From NCBI RefSeq assembly GCF_008932295.1, contig NZ_WBWA01000032.1:1-57102 (forward strand): a stretch of DNA of 57,102 nucleotides, in the 5' to 3' direction. This document shows, one piece after another, positions 17,268 through 26,711 of the stretch. The notes beneath the pieces were generated by a model. That model was given only the letters and a program-made list of their open reading frames with translations, searched no databases and was not told the DNA's origin. Numbering within the stretch: the first letter of the stretch is position 1; each line of letters opens with the position of its first letter. A program made the translations under genes and the position numbers. Source of the stretch: Brucella tritici (lineage in GTDB: Bacteria > Pseudomonadota > Alphaproteobacteria > Rhizobiales > Rhizobiaceae).

Positions 17268-18554
17268 TCAGACCTTGGCCAGAGCCTGTTCGATATCGGC
17301 GATGATATCGTCTGCATCCTCGATGCCGATGGACAGACGCACCACATCCGGCCCGGCACCTGCCGCCACCTTCTGCTCGTCGCTGAGCTGGCGATGCGTG
17401 GTGGAAGCCGGATGGATGACCAGCGAGCGCGTGTCCCCAATATTGGCGAGAAGCGAGAACAGGTCGAGGCTGTCGACGAACTTCACGCCCGCGTCATAGC
17501 CACCCTTGAGACCGAAGGTGAACACCGAACCGGCGCCTTTCGGTGCATATTTCTGCTGGAGCGCATGGAACTTATCATGCGGCAGACCGGCATAGTTCAC
17601 CCAGGACACTTTTTCATGACCATGCAGCCAAGAAGCTACTTTCAAAGCGTTGTCGCTGTGGCGCTGCATGCGCAGTGGCAGAGTTTCCGCACCCGTCAGA
17701 ATCTGGAAAGCGTTGAACGGCGAAATTGCCGGGCCGAAATCACGCAGACCCAGCACACGGGCCGCAATGGCGAAGGAGATATTGCCAAAGGTCTTGTGCA
17801 GTTCCAGACCGGCATAATCCGGACGCGGTTCGGTCAGAAGCGGATAGTTGCCGGACTTCGCCCAGTCGAACGTACCGCCATCGACCAGAATGCCGCCCAT
17901 GGAATTGCCATGCCCGCCGATGAACTTGGTCAGCGAGTGAACAACGATATCCGCGCCGTGTTCGATCGGACGCACCAAGTAGGGCGATGCCAGCGTGTTG
18001 TCCACGATCAGCGGCAGGCCATTTCTATGGGCGATTTCAGCGATAGCCTCGATATCCACCACGATGCCGCCCGGATTGGCAAAGCTTTCGATGAAGATGG
18101 CGCGCGTCTTGCTGTCAATCTGCTTGGCAAAATCGGTTGGGTTGGTGGCATCTGCCCAACGCACCTGCCAGCCGAAGGATTTGAACGACTGGCCGAACTG
18201 GTTGATCGAGCCGCCGTAAAGCTGGCGTGCGGCAACGAAATTATCGCCCGGCTGAAGCAACGTATGGAACACGAGCAACTGCGCTGCGTGACCGGATGCG
18301 GTCGCGACCGCCGCCGTACCGCCTTCGAGTGCGGCAATGCGCTCTTCCAGAACAGCGGTCGTCGGATTTGTGATGCGCGTGTAGATATTCCCGAATGCCT
18401 GTAGGCCGAACAGCGAAGCGGCGTGGTCCGCATCGTCGAACACAAACGAAGTCGTCTGATAGATCGGCGTTGCGCGGGCACCGGTTGTCGGATCGGGCTT
18501 TGCCCCTGCGTGAACGGCAAGCGTTTCAATTCCGGGAGAGCGTTTCGACATCAT
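17268..18554 (-). CDS. metY: O-acetylhomoserine sulfhydrylase (MetY-type)
   Basis: This is a 428-residue PLP enzyme of the Cys/Met metabolism family. It has the family blocks TPIYQTTSFVF near the N-terminus, YTRITNPTTAVLEERIAALE, and the PLP-lysine motif HSLTKFIGGHG (about residue 212). The length and the insert with GTFDWAKSGNYPLLTEP are typical of O-acetylhomoserine sulfhydrylase rather than cystathionine synthase. It makes homocysteine from O-acetylhomoserine and sulfide. Two ATG codons are in tandem and either may start it. Confidence 0.92.
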   Translation of the reverse strand: MMSKRSPGIETLAVHAGAKPDPTTGARATPIYQTTSFVFDDADHAASLFGLQAFGNIYTRITNPTTAVLEERIAALEGGTAAVATASGHAAQLLVFHTLLQPGDNFVAARQLYGGSINQFGQSFKSFGWQVRWADATNPTDFAKQIDSKTRAIFIESFANPGGIVVDIEAIAEIAHRNGLPLIVDNTLASPYLVRPIEHGADIVVHSLTKFIGGHGNSMGGILVDGGTFDWAKSGNYPLLTEPRPDYAGLELHKTFGNISFAIAARVLGLRDFGPAISPFNAFQILTGAETLPLRMQRHSDNALKVASWLHGHEKVSWVNYAGLPHDKFHALQQKYAPKGAGSVFTFGLKGGYDAGVKFVDSLDLFSLLANIGDTRSLVIHPASTTHRQLSDEQKVAAGAGPDVVRLSIGIEDADDIIADIEQALAKV

Positions 18555-18669
18555 TTCCTCCTATGTCCCAAACCCTAAATCAGATCCGGACGTTAGGCGT
18601 TGCCACCAGGAAAGCAAAGGCGGATTTTTCACCAAATGCCGGAATCGCAGAAATTAATTCCGAAAGTTC

Positions 18670-19095
18670 TTATTTGCCGATCAGGCGAGGATATTCGATA
18701 GCAGGACAACGATCCATGATGACGGTGACGCCTGCTTCTCTGGCCCGGTTTCCAGCTTCTTCATGCACCACGCCGAGTTGTGTCCACAAGACTTTCGGGC
18801 GATGCTTCAATGCAAAAACTTCATCCACAATACCCGGCAGCGAATATGGTTCGCGGAACACATCCACCATATCCACCGGCTCTTCTATATCGGCGAGACG
18901 CGCCACGACATGCTGGCCATGAATATCCTTTCCCGCCTGCCCCGGATTGACCGGAATCACGCGATATCCCTTGGAAAGCAGGAATTCCATCACGCCATTG
19001 CTCGGGCGCTCCGGCTTCGGTGATGCACCAAGAAGCGCGATCGTTTTGACGGAAAGAAGGATATCTCGGATCTGTTCGTCAGAAGGGTTTTGCAT
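18670..19095 (-). CDS. CoA-binding domain protein (YccU-like)
   Basis: The 141-residue Rossmann-fold protein has KTIALLGASPKPERPSNGVM near the start, RVIPVNPGQAGKDIHG and a final VTVIMDRCPAIEYPRL with the family Cys. These match the succinyl-CoA-synthetase-alpha-like CoA-binding family, which has no firm function. The long in-frame extension to 19233 crosses into the divergent promoter and looks non-coding, so I start at the ATG at 19095. Confidence 0.88.
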   Translation of the reverse strand: MQNPSDEQIRDILLSVKTIALLGASPKPERPSNGVMEFLLSKGYRVIPVNPGQAGKDIHGQHVVARLADIEEPVDMVDVFREPYSLPGIVDEVFALKHRPKVLWTQLGVVHEEAGNRAREAGVTVIMDRCPAIEYPRLIGK

Positions 19096-19179
19096 CTCAG
19101 TCTCTTTCAAGTGGCCGGAGCCAGCGCTTGCATGAAGGTAGCCGCTCCCTCTATTGATAAATAGATTTGGGAGGAACAC

Positions 19180-19662
19180 ATGAATATCAATACCGCGCAG
19201 GAGCGGAATGTCGATATGGCGACGACGCGCCAATCCTTAAGCCCCGTTATGAGCATTGAAGAGCTCCGCGCATTCATGAGGCGCGAGTTTCCGCAACTCG
19301 GAGACGCCTTCGAGTTCACGGCAATTGATGGCGGTTCTGCATCCATGCGGCTTCATGCCGATGAACAACATCTGCGTCCCGGTGGCACGGTTTCCGGCCC
19401 CTCGCTTTTCGCGCTCGCCGATGTGACGGCCTATGCTGCCATATTGGCCCATATCGGCCCCGTGGCGCTGGCCGTGACGACGAACCTGAACATCAACTTT
19501 CTGCGCAAGCCCTCCCCCGGCACTGTCGAGGCCGTCGCCCACCTCCTGAAACTCGGCAAGCGCCTTGCTGTACTCGATATCAGTCTGACCGACGGTACAA
19601 GCGGCGAGCTGGTGGCCCATGCAACGGCAACTTACTCGATCCCGCCGCTTAAAAGCGCCTAA
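19180..19662 (+). CDS. PaaI family thioesterase (hotdog fold)
   Basis: The 160-residue hotdog protein has GGTVSGPSLFALADVTAYAA (the helix with the catalytic Asp) and AVTTNLNINFLRKP, as in PaaI/YiiD-type acyl-CoA thioesterases. Good SD: GGGAGG 6-7 nt before the ATG. It is divergent from the CoA-binding gene with an 84-bp shared promoter region. The substrate is not predictable. Confidence 0.88.
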   Translation: MNINTAQERNVDMATTRQSLSPVMSIEELRAFMRREFPQLGDAFEFTAIDGGSASMRLHADEQHLRPGGTVSGPSLFALADVTAYAAILAHIGPVALAVTTNLNINFLRKPSPGTVEAVAHLLKLGKRLAVLDISLTDGTSGELVAHATATYSIPPLKSA

Positions 19663-19741
19663 AAAGATAAGGTATCATAATACCAAACTTATAACTATTT
19701 GAATTTATTTCGTTTTTAAAACAAAGCTTCAAATATAAGGC

Positions 19742-19770
19742 TTGACGCCCCCTCGGACATTGTGTATCGA
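19742..19770 (+). promoter_or_regulatory. Promoter of rplM-rpsI
   Basis: TTGACG (19742-19747), a 17-bp spacer, then TATCGA (19765-19770). A leader hairpin follows near 19849-19869 (CCCTGAT/ATCGGGG), just before the rplM start. It could be a site of ribosomal-protein autocontrol, which is inferred only. Confidence 0.6.
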
Positions 19771-19890
19771 CCCGCCAGCAGTGAGTAGAAGTTATCTTTT
19801 GCTCACTCGTTCGGGTTGGACACGATCCAACACAAGCAACAAAAAAAGCCCTGATTTTCAAGATCGGGGATTAAGTCAAGGAAGACTTCA

Positions 19891-20355
19891 ATGGCAACTT
19901 TCTCTCAGAAGCCGGCCGAAGTGGTGAAGAAGTGGGTGCTGATCGACGCCGAAGGCCTCGTGCTCGGCCGTCTCGCCACCATCGTCGCCAATCGCCTGCG
20001 CGGCAAGCACAAAGCAACCTTTACCCCGCATGTTGACGATGGCGACAATGTCGTAATCATCAATGCCGACAAGGTTGTTCTGACCGGCAAGAAGTACACC
20101 GACAAGGTCTATTACTGGCACACCGGCCATCCGGGCGGCATCAAGGAACGCACTGCTCGCCAGATTCTCGAAGGCCGTTTCCCGGAACGCGTCGTCGAAA
20201 AGGCCATTGAGCGTATGATCCCGCGCGGTCCGCTCGGTCGTCGCCAGATGAAGAACCTGCGCGTCTATGCAGGCCCGAACCATCAGCAGGAAGCTCAGCA
20301 GCCGGAAGTCCTCGACGTCGCCGCGCTGAACCGCAAGAACAAAGGGAATGCATAA
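19891..20355 (+). CDS. rplM: 50S ribosomal protein L13
   Basis: The 154-residue protein has [20 protein letters not shown], then [15 protein letters not shown] and the C-terminal [20 protein letters not shown], diagnostic of bacterial L13. It is part of the large ribosomal subunit. The gene is 2 bp upstream of rpsI, the universal rplM-rpsI pair. Confidence 0.98.
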   Translation: MATFSQKPAEVVKKWVLIDAEGLVLGRLATIVANRLRGKHKATFTPHVDDGDNVVIINADKVVLTGKKYTDKVYYWHTGHPGGIKERTARQILEGRFPERVVEKAIERMIPRGPLGRRQMKNLRVYAGPNHQQEAQQPEVLDVAALNRKNKGNA

Positions 20356-20357
20356 TC

Positions 20358-20834
20358 ATGGCTGAGCAGCTCAACTCGCTCGAAGAACTCGGCACTGTTG
20401 CCAAGACCGAAGCTGCCGCTCCGGTTCACGTCCAGAAGCTGGACGCACAGGGCCGCGCTTATGCCACTGGCAAGCGTAAGGACGCCGTTGCACGCGTATG
20501 GGTCAAGCCGGGCACCGGCAAGATCACCGTCAACGACAAGGAATTCGAAAAGTATTTCGCACGTCCGGTCCTGCAGATGATCCTGCAGCAGCCAATCGTC
20601 GCTTCGAATCGCGCTGGTCAGTTCGACATCGTTGCCACCGTTGCCGGTGGTGGCCTCTCCGGTCAGGCCGGTGCTGTTCGTCACGGCATCTCGAAGGCCC
20701 TCACCTACTACGAACCAGGCCTGCGCACGGTTCTCAAGAAGGGTGGCTTCCTGACCCGCGACAGCCGTGTTGTTGAACGTAAGAAGTACGGTAAGGCCAA
20801 GGCTCGCCGTTCGTTCCAGTTCTCCAAGCGCTAA
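20358..20834 (+). CDS. rpsI: 30S ribosomal protein S9
   Basis: The 158-residue protein has the short alphaproteobacterial N-terminal extension (about 30 residues) before [20 protein letters not shown]. Its C-terminus RRSFQFSKR is the tail that reaches P-site tRNA. The last 19 bp including the stop codon are duplicated 30 bp downstream (20846-20864). Confidence 0.98.
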   Translation: MAEQLNSLEELGTVAKTEAAAPVHVQKLDAQGRAYATGKRKDAVARVWVKPGTGKITVNDKEFEKYFARPVLQMILQQPIVASNRAGQFDIVATVAGGGLSGQAGAVRHGISKALTYYEPGLRTVLKKGGFLTRDSRVVERKKYGKAKARRSFQFSKR

Positions 20835-20845
20835 CGCGCTTAGGG

Positions 20846-20864
20846 CCAGTTCTCCAAGCGCTAA
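20846..20864 (+). repeat. Duplicated 3' end of rpsI
   Basis: CCAGTTCTCCAAGCGCTAA occurs at 20816-20834 (end of rpsI) and again, identically, at 20846-20864 after an 11-bp spacer. Confidence 0.9.
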
Positions 20865-20888
20865 TATCTATCGCTTCACAGCTTACGG

Positions 20889-20918
20889 AAAAGCGGACCT
20901 TCGGGCCCGCTTTTTTTT
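20889..20918. terminator. Terminator after rpsI, usable from both sides
   Basis: AAAGCGGACC and GGCCCGCTTT pair around a TTCG loop with one mismatch, followed by a T8 run. The other strand also carries a T-run, serving the convergent phosphatase gene. Confidence 0.88.
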
Positions 20919-20929
20919 GTTTTCGCTCA

Positions 20930-21745
20930 TTATCGGGTTTCAGCCCCCCAACTGCGGATAGACTTGCCGTTTATCTCGAGCTGTTTCTCAGGCGATTGCT
21001 TATAATAATCGGGCGCCATCCCGGAAATCCAGTCACCACAGCTCGGATTGGGCAGCATGAAGTATTTCGTTCCGAAAGTTTCCCGGCTGGCCTCCACGAA
21101 CGCGCGCCGCTGCTGATTACTCTTGTGATAGGTTGCAGTTCCAAAGTCGTTGAGATTATCCCCTACATAGACAACAACCTCATATCCCCTAGCCTTAATA
21201 CTATCGAAACGGCCCTGCTTGTTGGACTGACCGCTATTCAGCAAAAGGGTTTTCGCTGACACGCCGGGAAAACCCAGTTTTCTTATATTTGCTGCCGTTG
21301 GCTCAAATGACTTCGCATCGCGGTTCGTGACATAGAACATCGTGCCGCCGTTTGAATTGACATGTCTCGCAAACTCTACGGCACCCGCGATGGGACGTGC
21401 TTGCTCTGCGGCCATCCAGCGCGCCCAGGTCTTCTCCGTATATGGCGCGCCTTGCTTGACGCGCCATCCCGCATAGGCAGTATTATTGATCATTGTCTCA
21501 TCGAGATCGACAATCACAGCCTTTCGCCGTCCCTTCGTCGGTTTAGCCGCGTCGAAAGCCTGTCGCGCACCATTGAACGCCTGATAAGCCAGCGCATCAT
21601 ATTCGCCCGACTGTTGCATCCAGTTGATTGCGCTTACATTCTGCTGCTCCAGCTGAAAACTGACGCCACGCTGGTTCGTTGCGCATCCCGAAAGCGCAGC
21701 GGAACAAGCTAGAATGGCCGAGATTGCAAGAAGTGTTTTCCGCAT
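20930..21745 (-). CDS. Acid phosphatase, HAD class B / lipoprotein e(P4) family
   Basis: The 271-residue protein starts MRKTLLAISAILACSAALSG with lipobox LSGC at about residues 18-21. The HAD signature VIVDLDETMINNTAYAGW holds the nucleophile Asp and general-acid Asp; YVTNRDAKSFE and VYVGDNLNDFG follow. The e(P4) relatives are outer-membrane 5'-nucleotidases/acid phosphatases. I start at the ATG at 21745, which has GGGA before it; the ATG at 21793 is too early for a signal peptide. Confidence 0.9.
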   Translation of the reverse strand: MRKTLLAISAILACSAALSGCATNQRGVSFQLEQQNVSAINWMQQSGEYDALAYQAFNGARQAFDAAKPTKGRRKAVIVDLDETMINNTAYAGWRVKQGAPYTEKTWARWMAAEQARPIAGAVEFARHVNSNGGTMFYVTNRDAKSFEPTAANIRKLGFPGVSAKTLLLNSGQSNKQGRFDSIKARGYEVVVYVGDNLNDFGTATYHKSNQQRRAFVEASRETFGTKYFMLPNPSCGDWISGMAPDYYKQSPEKQLEINGKSIRSWGAETR

Positions 21746-21916
21746 TATGTCCCTCCATGAAAGAGAGCCATTAGCGCCGAAGGTTTCCCGCACCTCAATT
21801 GCCGTTATGTGCCCTCAATATATTGGGCGACAGTGCGGCTTCATCACAGTTGCAAGCCGGTTCGATAGTCGTCATGAGTAGGAAAATCCGAAGCATCTTC
21901 ACGAACGGATAAGCAC

Positions 21917-22276
21917 ATGTCCTCGTCTGCAACATCCAACCGCTTTGCGGTCACACCGGAGCCTCCCTATCTGATCGTCACCTTTGCGTCGCAGCGTGTC
22001 GCTGGCGACGACGATGGCTATGGCGACATGGCGGTACGCATGGGGGAACTTGCGGCGAAACAGCCCGGCTATCTTGGCATCGAAAGCGCGCGTGACGCGG
22101 AAGGCTTCGGCATCACCAACTCCTTCTGGGCCGACGAGGAAAGCATCCGCGCATGGAAGCGCAATGTGGATCATCTTGTGGCGCAGAAGTTCGGGCGCCA
22201 GAAGTGGTACGAAACCTATCGCGTGCGTATCGGTCGTGTCGAACGCGCATATGGATTTGATGCCAAGAGCGAATGA
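21917..22276 (+). CDS. Antibiotic biosynthesis monooxygenase (ABM) domain protein
   Basis: The 119-residue dimeric alpha-beta barrel protein has YLIVTFASQRVAGDDDGYGDM and the helix plus strand around QPGYLGIESARDAEGFGITN and SFWADEESIRAWKRNVDH. These match the ABM superfamily, whose members include small heme- or quinone-modifying oxygenases and many of unknown function. It lies 39 bp before agmatinase on the same strand. No specific substrate is inferred. Confidence 0.82.
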   Translation: MSSSATSNRFAVTPEPPYLIVTFASQRVAGDDDGYGDMAVRMGELAAKQPGYLGIESARDAEGFGITNSFWADEESIRAWKRNVDHLVAQKFGRQKWYETYRVRIGRVERAYGFDAKSE

Positions 22277-22315
22277 AAACGCTATAGAAGCCAGACTATC
22301 ATCGGGGAGACGGCC

Positions 22316-23266
22316 ATGCCCTCAAAGACCATCGACCATGCGATCACTGCCCGCAGCCTGACGAGCGCTGCAACGGATCCTACGCATGCCGGTGTGCTGT
22401 CGTTCATGCGGCGCGTATACACGAAATCGCTGAAGGGCGCAGAGGCGGTCGTCTGGGGTATTCCTTTCGATGCAGCCGTATCCAACCGGCCCGGCGCGCG
22501 TTTCGGACCTCAAGCGATCCGGCGAGCATCGGCGATCTTCGACAATGACCCGCAATACCCATTTCAGCGTGATCTCTTCGAAAAGCTGGCCGTCATCGAC
22601 TATGGCGACTGCCTGCTCGACTATGGCAATCACTACAAGACCCCAGCCACCATCGAGCGTGAAGCAGCAAAAATCCTGAAATCGGATGCGTTTCTGCTAA
22701 CGCTTGGCGGCGATCATTTCATCACATGGCCGCTGCTCAAGGCCCATGCCGCAAAATATGGCCCGTTGGCACTCGTTCAGTTCGATGCGCATCAGGATAC
22801 GTGGTTTGACGACGGCAAGCGGATCGATCACGGCTCCTTCGTGGCCCGCGCGGTCCGCGACGGTATTATCGATCCCGACCACTCGATCCAGATCGGTATC
22901 CGCACGCACGCTCCGGAGGATTGCGGCATCAAGATCATTTATGGCCATGAGGTCGAAGACATGTCGGCGGCGGCGATTGCCGATGAAATCCTGCGGCGCA
23001 CCAATGGCAAGAATACCTACCTGACCTTCGATATCGACTGTCTTGATCCGGCCTTCGCGCCAGGAACAGGCACCCCGGTCGCGGGTGGCCCTTCTTCGGC
23101 AAAGATGCTGTCTGTGCTGCGCAAGTTGACGGCTCTTGACTTCGTGGGCGCGGATGTGGTCGAGGTTGCACCGGCTTACGATCACGCCGATATAACAGCA
23201 ATCGCGGGAGCGACGATCGCAATGTACTATCTGGGCCTTCTGGCCGAACGGAAAGAACGACGATGA
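22316..23266 (+). CDS. speB: Agmatinase
   Basis: This 316-residue ureohydrolase has all manganese-ligand motifs: GGDHFITW, FDAHQD and FDIDCLDPAFAPGTGTP. It hydrolyses agmatine to putrescine and urea; the length and blocks suit agmatinase over arginase, though related guanidino substrates are possible. The SD GGGAGACGG precedes the ATG. The next gene is argC, so this is an arginine/polyamine neighbourhood. Confidence 0.9.
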   Translation: MPSKTIDHAITARSLTSAATDPTHAGVLSFMRRVYTKSLKGAEAVVWGIPFDAAVSNRPGARFGPQAIRRASAIFDNDPQYPFQRDLFEKLAVIDYGDCLLDYGNHYKTPATIEREAAKILKSDAFLLTLGGDHFITWPLLKAHAAKYGPLALVQFDAHQDTWFDDGKRIDHGSFVARAVRDGIIDPDHSIQIGIRTHAPEDCGIKIIYGHEVEDMSAAAIADEILRRTNGKNTYLTFDIDCLDPAFAPGTGTPVAGGPSSAKMLSVLRKLTALDFVGADVVEVAPAYDHADITAIAGATIAMYYLGLLAERKERR

Positions 23267-23355
23267 AGCGCGTTGCTTGTTCATAGATTGATTCAAGCAG
23301 ATCGAGAACTGATTCCGAATACTGTCGTAACTTTCTGAATTCAAAGGCAAAACGC

Positions 23356-24291
23356 ATGAAACCGAAAATCTTCATTGATGGCGAGCACGGCACAACCGGC
23401 TTGCAGATTCGCACCCGTCTGGCCGAGCGCGACGATCTTGAAGTAATCTCCATCCCGGAAGCCGAGCGGCGCAACAAGGATTTGCGCGCCGACTATCTGC
23501 GCGCTGCCGATATTGCGATCCTGTGCCTGCCGGACGATGCCTCCAAGGAAGCAGTTTCCCTGCTCGAAGGCCATAACTCGACCCGCATCATCGATACATC
23601 GACCGCTCATCGCGTCCATCCGGACTGGGCTTACGGTTTTGCTGAACTGGCCAAAGGTCAACGTGAACGCATTGCCGAGGCGCGCCTCGTCGCTAATCCG
23701 GGCTGCTATCCTACCGGTGCAATTGCGCTTGTCCGACCGCTGCGCGATGCGGGTCTGTTGCCTGCCGACTATCCGGTCAGCGTCAATGCTGTCTCCGGCT
23801 ATACGGGCGGTGGCAAGCAGATGATTGCGCAGATGGAAGATGCGAACCATCCCGAGCATCTTGCCGCAAACAATTTCCTCTACGGACTGCCGCTCAAGCA
23901 CAAGCATGTGCCTGAATTGCAGATGCATGGTCGTCTGGATCGCCGCCCGATCTTTTCGCCCAGCGTCGGACGCTTCCCCCAGGGCATGATCGTACAGGTT
24001 CCGCTGTTCCTGACCGAACTTGAGGGAACGCCATCGCTTGCAAAGGTTCATGCCGCGCTGACCGATCACTATGCCGGTCAGGACATCGTCGAAGTCGTAC
24101 CACTTGAAGAAAGCGCCAAACTGGCGCGTGTCGATGCGGAAGAGCTAGCCGGCAAAGACGGCATGAAGCTTTTTGTCTTCGGCACCGAGGATGATGGAGA
24201 GGTCAATCTGGTAGCGCTGCTCGACAATCTGGGCAAGGGTGCATCGGGCGCAGCCGTCCAGAACATGAACCTCATGCTTGGTAAAGCCTGA
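23356..24291 (+). CDS. argC: N-acetyl-gamma-glutamyl-phosphate reductase, type 2
   Basis: This 311-residue enzyme of arginine synthesis reduces N-acetyl-glutamyl phosphate with NADPH. The nucleotide-binding start is [18 protein letters not shown] and the active-site cysteine lies in [10 protein letters not shown] (about residue 117). The short form without the extra N-terminal strand is the type 2 of proteobacteria. Its TGA overlaps the ATG of the next gene. Confidence 0.95.
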   Translation: MKPKIFIDGEHGTTGLQIRTRLAERDDLEVISIPEAERRNKDLRADYLRAADIAILCLPDDASKEAVSLLEGHNSTRIIDTSTAHRVHPDWAYGFAELAKGQRERIAEARLVANPGCYPTGAIALVRPLRDAGLLPADYPVSVNAVSGYTGGGKQMIAQMEDANHPEHLAANNFLYGLPLKHKHVPELQMHGRLDRRPIFSPSVGRFPQGMIVQVPLFLTELEGTPSLAKVHAALTDHYAGQDIVEVVPLEESAKLARVDAEELAGKDGMKLFVFGTEDDGEVNLVALLDNLGKGASGAAVQNMNLMLGKA

Positions 24292-25124
24292 TGACGAAGA
24301 AGCCGGTATTTCCAATAGAATGGAATATCGGCTCCTATGAGCCTTTGGCAGATACGCATTCAAGCCTCGTCTGGAAGGTCGAACGCATCGATCATCCAGA
24401 CGAGGTTTTTGTCGTCAAGCAATTGAAGCCAGCCGGAATGGAAGAACTGCGCGGCGCGCATTATCTGGATTGGCAGGACGGCCATGGTGCTGCACGATTA
24501 TACGGCCTCAAAGGTACATCGATGCTGCTCGAATATGCGGGCGACTATCACCTTGATGAACACCTGAAATGCGGCAAGGATGCCGAATGTCTGCAGATAT
24601 TCGGCGACGTCCTGAGCGCGCTGCACACGCCCTCTCCTGCCCCGATACCGGTTGATTTGCAACCACTGGACAGGCACTTCTCCGGTCTCTTCGCCGTGGC
24701 GCATGAAAGTCCGACCTATGCAGACGGAGCGGCAACTGCAAAGCGCCTTCTGGCGACGCCGCACAAGGCCATTCCGCTGCATGGTGATATTCACCATGAG
24801 AACATCATCAGGGGACCACGCGGCTGGCTCGCCATCGACCCGCACGGGCTTGTCGGCGATGCTGCCTTCGATGCGGCAAATATATTCTACAATCCGCTCG
24901 ACCGGGACGATCTCTGCCTCGACCTTGAACGCGCCCGGCATATGGCCGAGCATTTCGCGCCGATCATCGGGCGCGAACCCGCCTACATTCTGGATTATGC
25001 CTTCGCCTATGGCTGTCTGTCAGCCGCGTGGCACCGCGAAGACGGCAATGGCGCGGAGGAAGCGCGTGAACTGAAGATCGCGTCCGCGCTCAGGCACCTG
25101 CGCCAGACGGCTTACCCTTCATAG
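24291..25124 (+). CDS. Aminoglycoside phosphotransferase-like kinase
   Basis: The 277-residue protein has the APH-fold catalytic loop [13 protein letters not shown] (about residues 163-175) and the metal-binding [13 protein letters not shown], which match the APH(6)/hydroxyurea-kinase family. Such proteins phosphorylate aminoglycosides in resistance strains, but chromosomal members often have other small-molecule substrates. It overlaps argC by 3 bp, so it is translationally coupled to an arginine gene. Resistance is not assumed. Its 3' end overlaps the convergent ctaA by 13 bp. Confidence 0.82.
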   Translation: MTKKPVFPIEWNIGSYEPLADTHSSLVWKVERIDHPDEVFVVKQLKPAGMEELRGAHYLDWQDGHGAARLYGLKGTSMLLEYAGDYHLDEHLKCGKDAECLQIFGDVLSALHTPSPAPIPVDLQPLDRHFSGLFAVAHESPTYADGAATAKRLLATPHKAIPLHGDIHHENIIRGPRGWLAIDPHGLVGDAAFDAANIFYNPLDRDDLCLDLERARHMAEHFAPIIGREPAYILDYAFAYGCLSAAWHREDGNGAEEARELKIASALRHLRQTAYPS

Positions 25125-26194
25125 GCACCTTTGGTTGCACGCCAGTGTGCAACCGCGAAGGCCAGCACAATCAGCGCAAAGAACTGATGTGTCAGGCCCA
25201 GATGCAGCGGAACGCTCAACAGAAGCGTAGCAATGCCGATAGCGGCCTGCACGAGAACCAGTCCAAGGAGAACAATGGTACGGCGCGCATGGGTGGTGCC
25301 GGGCGCCTGCTTCCAAACCTGCAGAGAATGCAGTACGGCCAGAACCAGCACCGTGTAGGCGAACATGCGGTGCACGAATTGCACAGTCTTTGGGTTCTCA
25401 AACAGGTTGCGCCACCATGGCGATTGGATGAACAGATCGGACGGGATGATCGAGCCATCCATCAGCGGCCATGTGTTATAGGTGAGACCGGCATGAAGCC
25501 CGGCCACCAGACCACCCAGGTAAATCTGCACGAGCACTGCAAACACGATCCATCCGGCAAAGCGCTGGACCGACCTTTCTGCTGGTCGTTCGCTATAAGT
25601 GACAAGCCCGCGCGCAATATAGAAAACCGCCGTTATGATAATACAGGCTGTCGTCAGATGGATCGCCAGACGGTACTGGCTGACACTTGTCAGCTCACTC
25701 AGGCCGGAAGCAACCATCCACCAGCCAATAGCACCTTGCAGGCCACCGAGTGCAAGAAGGCCCAGCATACGATATTTGAGGCCGCCCCTAAGGCGCCCCG
25801 TTACCCAGAAGAAGGCCAATGGAACAGCAACCAGAAATCCAACAAAGCGCGCCAGCAGGCGGTGCGCCCACTCCCACCAGAAAATATACTGGAATTCTTC
25901 AAGGGACATTCCCTTGTTGATCTGCTGGTACTGCGGAATCTGACGATACTTGTCGAACTCTTCCACCCATTCGGCGTGGTTGAGCGGCGGAATTACACCG
26001 TGGATCGGTTTCCATTCGGTAATGGAGAGGCCTGAACCTGTCATACGGGTAGCACCGCCAACCATGACGATGGCAATCAGCACGACGAAAACCGCATAAA
26101 GCCAGTAACGCACAAGGCGACGGTCGCGATCCTCTTGCGATGATCTGGAACCTTGCCCTATACGCTGCGCCGTCGCTACCGTCATGTCATTCAC
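25112..26194 (-). CDS. ctaA: Heme A synthase, type 2 (COX15/CtaA)
   Basis: This 360-residue membrane enzyme has about eight transmembrane helices and converts heme O to heme A for cytochrome aa3 oxidase. It has [18 protein letters not shown], the His-bearing helices [39 protein letters not shown] and LTHQFFAL. No paired extracellular cysteines are present, as expected for the type 2 family. An alternative start is the ATG at 26185 (MTVATAQ). Confidence 0.95.
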   Translation of the reverse strand: MNDMTVATAQRIGQGSRSSQEDRDRRLVRYWLYAVFVVLIAIVMVGGATRMTGSGLSITEWKPIHGVIPPLNHAEWVEEFDKYRQIPQYQQINKGMSLEEFQYIFWWEWAHRLLARFVGFLVAVPLAFFWVTGRLRGGLKYRMLGLLALGGLQGAIGWWMVASGLSELTSVSQYRLAIHLTTACIIITAVFYIARGLVTYSERPAERSVQRFAGWIVFAVLVQIYLGGLVAGLHAGLTYNTWPLMDGSIIPSDLFIQSPWWRNLFENPKTVQFVHRMFAYTVLVLAVLHSLQVWKQAPGTTHARRTIVLLGLVLVQAAIGIATLLLSVPLHLGLTHQFFALIVLAFAVAHWRATKGAYEG

Positions 26195-26210
26195 CCTTCG
26201 ATACTAAGCC

Positions 26211-26358
26211 GAAGTGTCTGAATCAAAAAGCGGCAGGCCGTGGCGAAAATGGTAATTTTTCAAGTACTGGAGCGGAGCGTACTTAAAGTACGTAAGCACC
26301 GGAACGCAGAAAATTGCCATTTGCAGACCGGCATGGCGACTTTTGGAACAGACACGAA
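26211..26358. repeat. Bru-RS-like long palindromic repeat
   Basis: An imperfect inverted repeat of about 148 bp has its outer arms near GTGTCTG (26214) and CAGACAC (26350-26356) and its centre around GTACTTAAAGTAC. Inner matches include AATGGTAATTTT against AAAATTGCCATT. The text resembles the Bru-RS palindromes of Brucella as I recall them. It lies in the ctaA/DUF2842 intergenic space. Confidence 0.7.
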
Positions 26359-26480
26359 GGATACATGCCGCATAGGCGAGCCCGTTACAAGTTCGCGTCA
26401 CGCGACATGCCGCCGCGTTTTTGCCCTTTCACTGGCCCCGTTCACCGGTTAGTGAAGAACGGGAAAAGGAGAATTGCACC

Positions 26481-26699
26481 ATGCCCGTTCGGCTGAAGAA
26501 ACTGATCGGCACTTTTTTGCTGGTTTCACTGGTCATCATCTATGCGGTGTTCGCGACCATCATCGCCGTGGCGCATCTCGCTGAATCGAGCGCTTGGGTA
26601 CATCTCCTGTATTTCTTCGTCACCGGTATTCTCTGGGTTTTGCCAGCCATGGGCATCATCTGGTGGATGGCGCAGCCACCACGCAAGAAACAACATTAA
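26481..26699 (+). CDS. DUF2842 family membrane protein
   Basis: The 72-residue protein has two membrane helices (LIGTFLLVSLVIIYAVFATI and WVHLLYFFVTGILWVLPAM) and a basic C-terminus. The pattern IIWWMAQP matches the DUF2842 family of alphaproteobacteria; function is unknown. The SD AAAGGAG lies just before the ATG at 26481. The earlier in-frame ATG at 26421 falls before the SD. Confidence 0.85.
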   Translation: MPVRLKKLIGTFLLVSLVIIYAVFATIIAVAHLAESSAWVHLLYFFVTGILWVLPAMGIIWWMAQPPRKKQH

Positions 26700-26711
26700 T
26701 CCCATTTGAGG

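Noticed and set aside
17064..18404. Plus-strand open frame of 446 codons
   Set aside because: It is the antisense shadow of the cupin and MetY genes; no family pattern is visible.
25145..26035. Plus-strand open frame of 296 codons
   Set aside because: It is antisense to heme A synthase, whose motifs are clear.
26240..26452. Short plus-strand frames over the Bru-RS-like palindrome
   Set aside because: They arise from the repeat and lack an RBS; the real gene begins at 26481.
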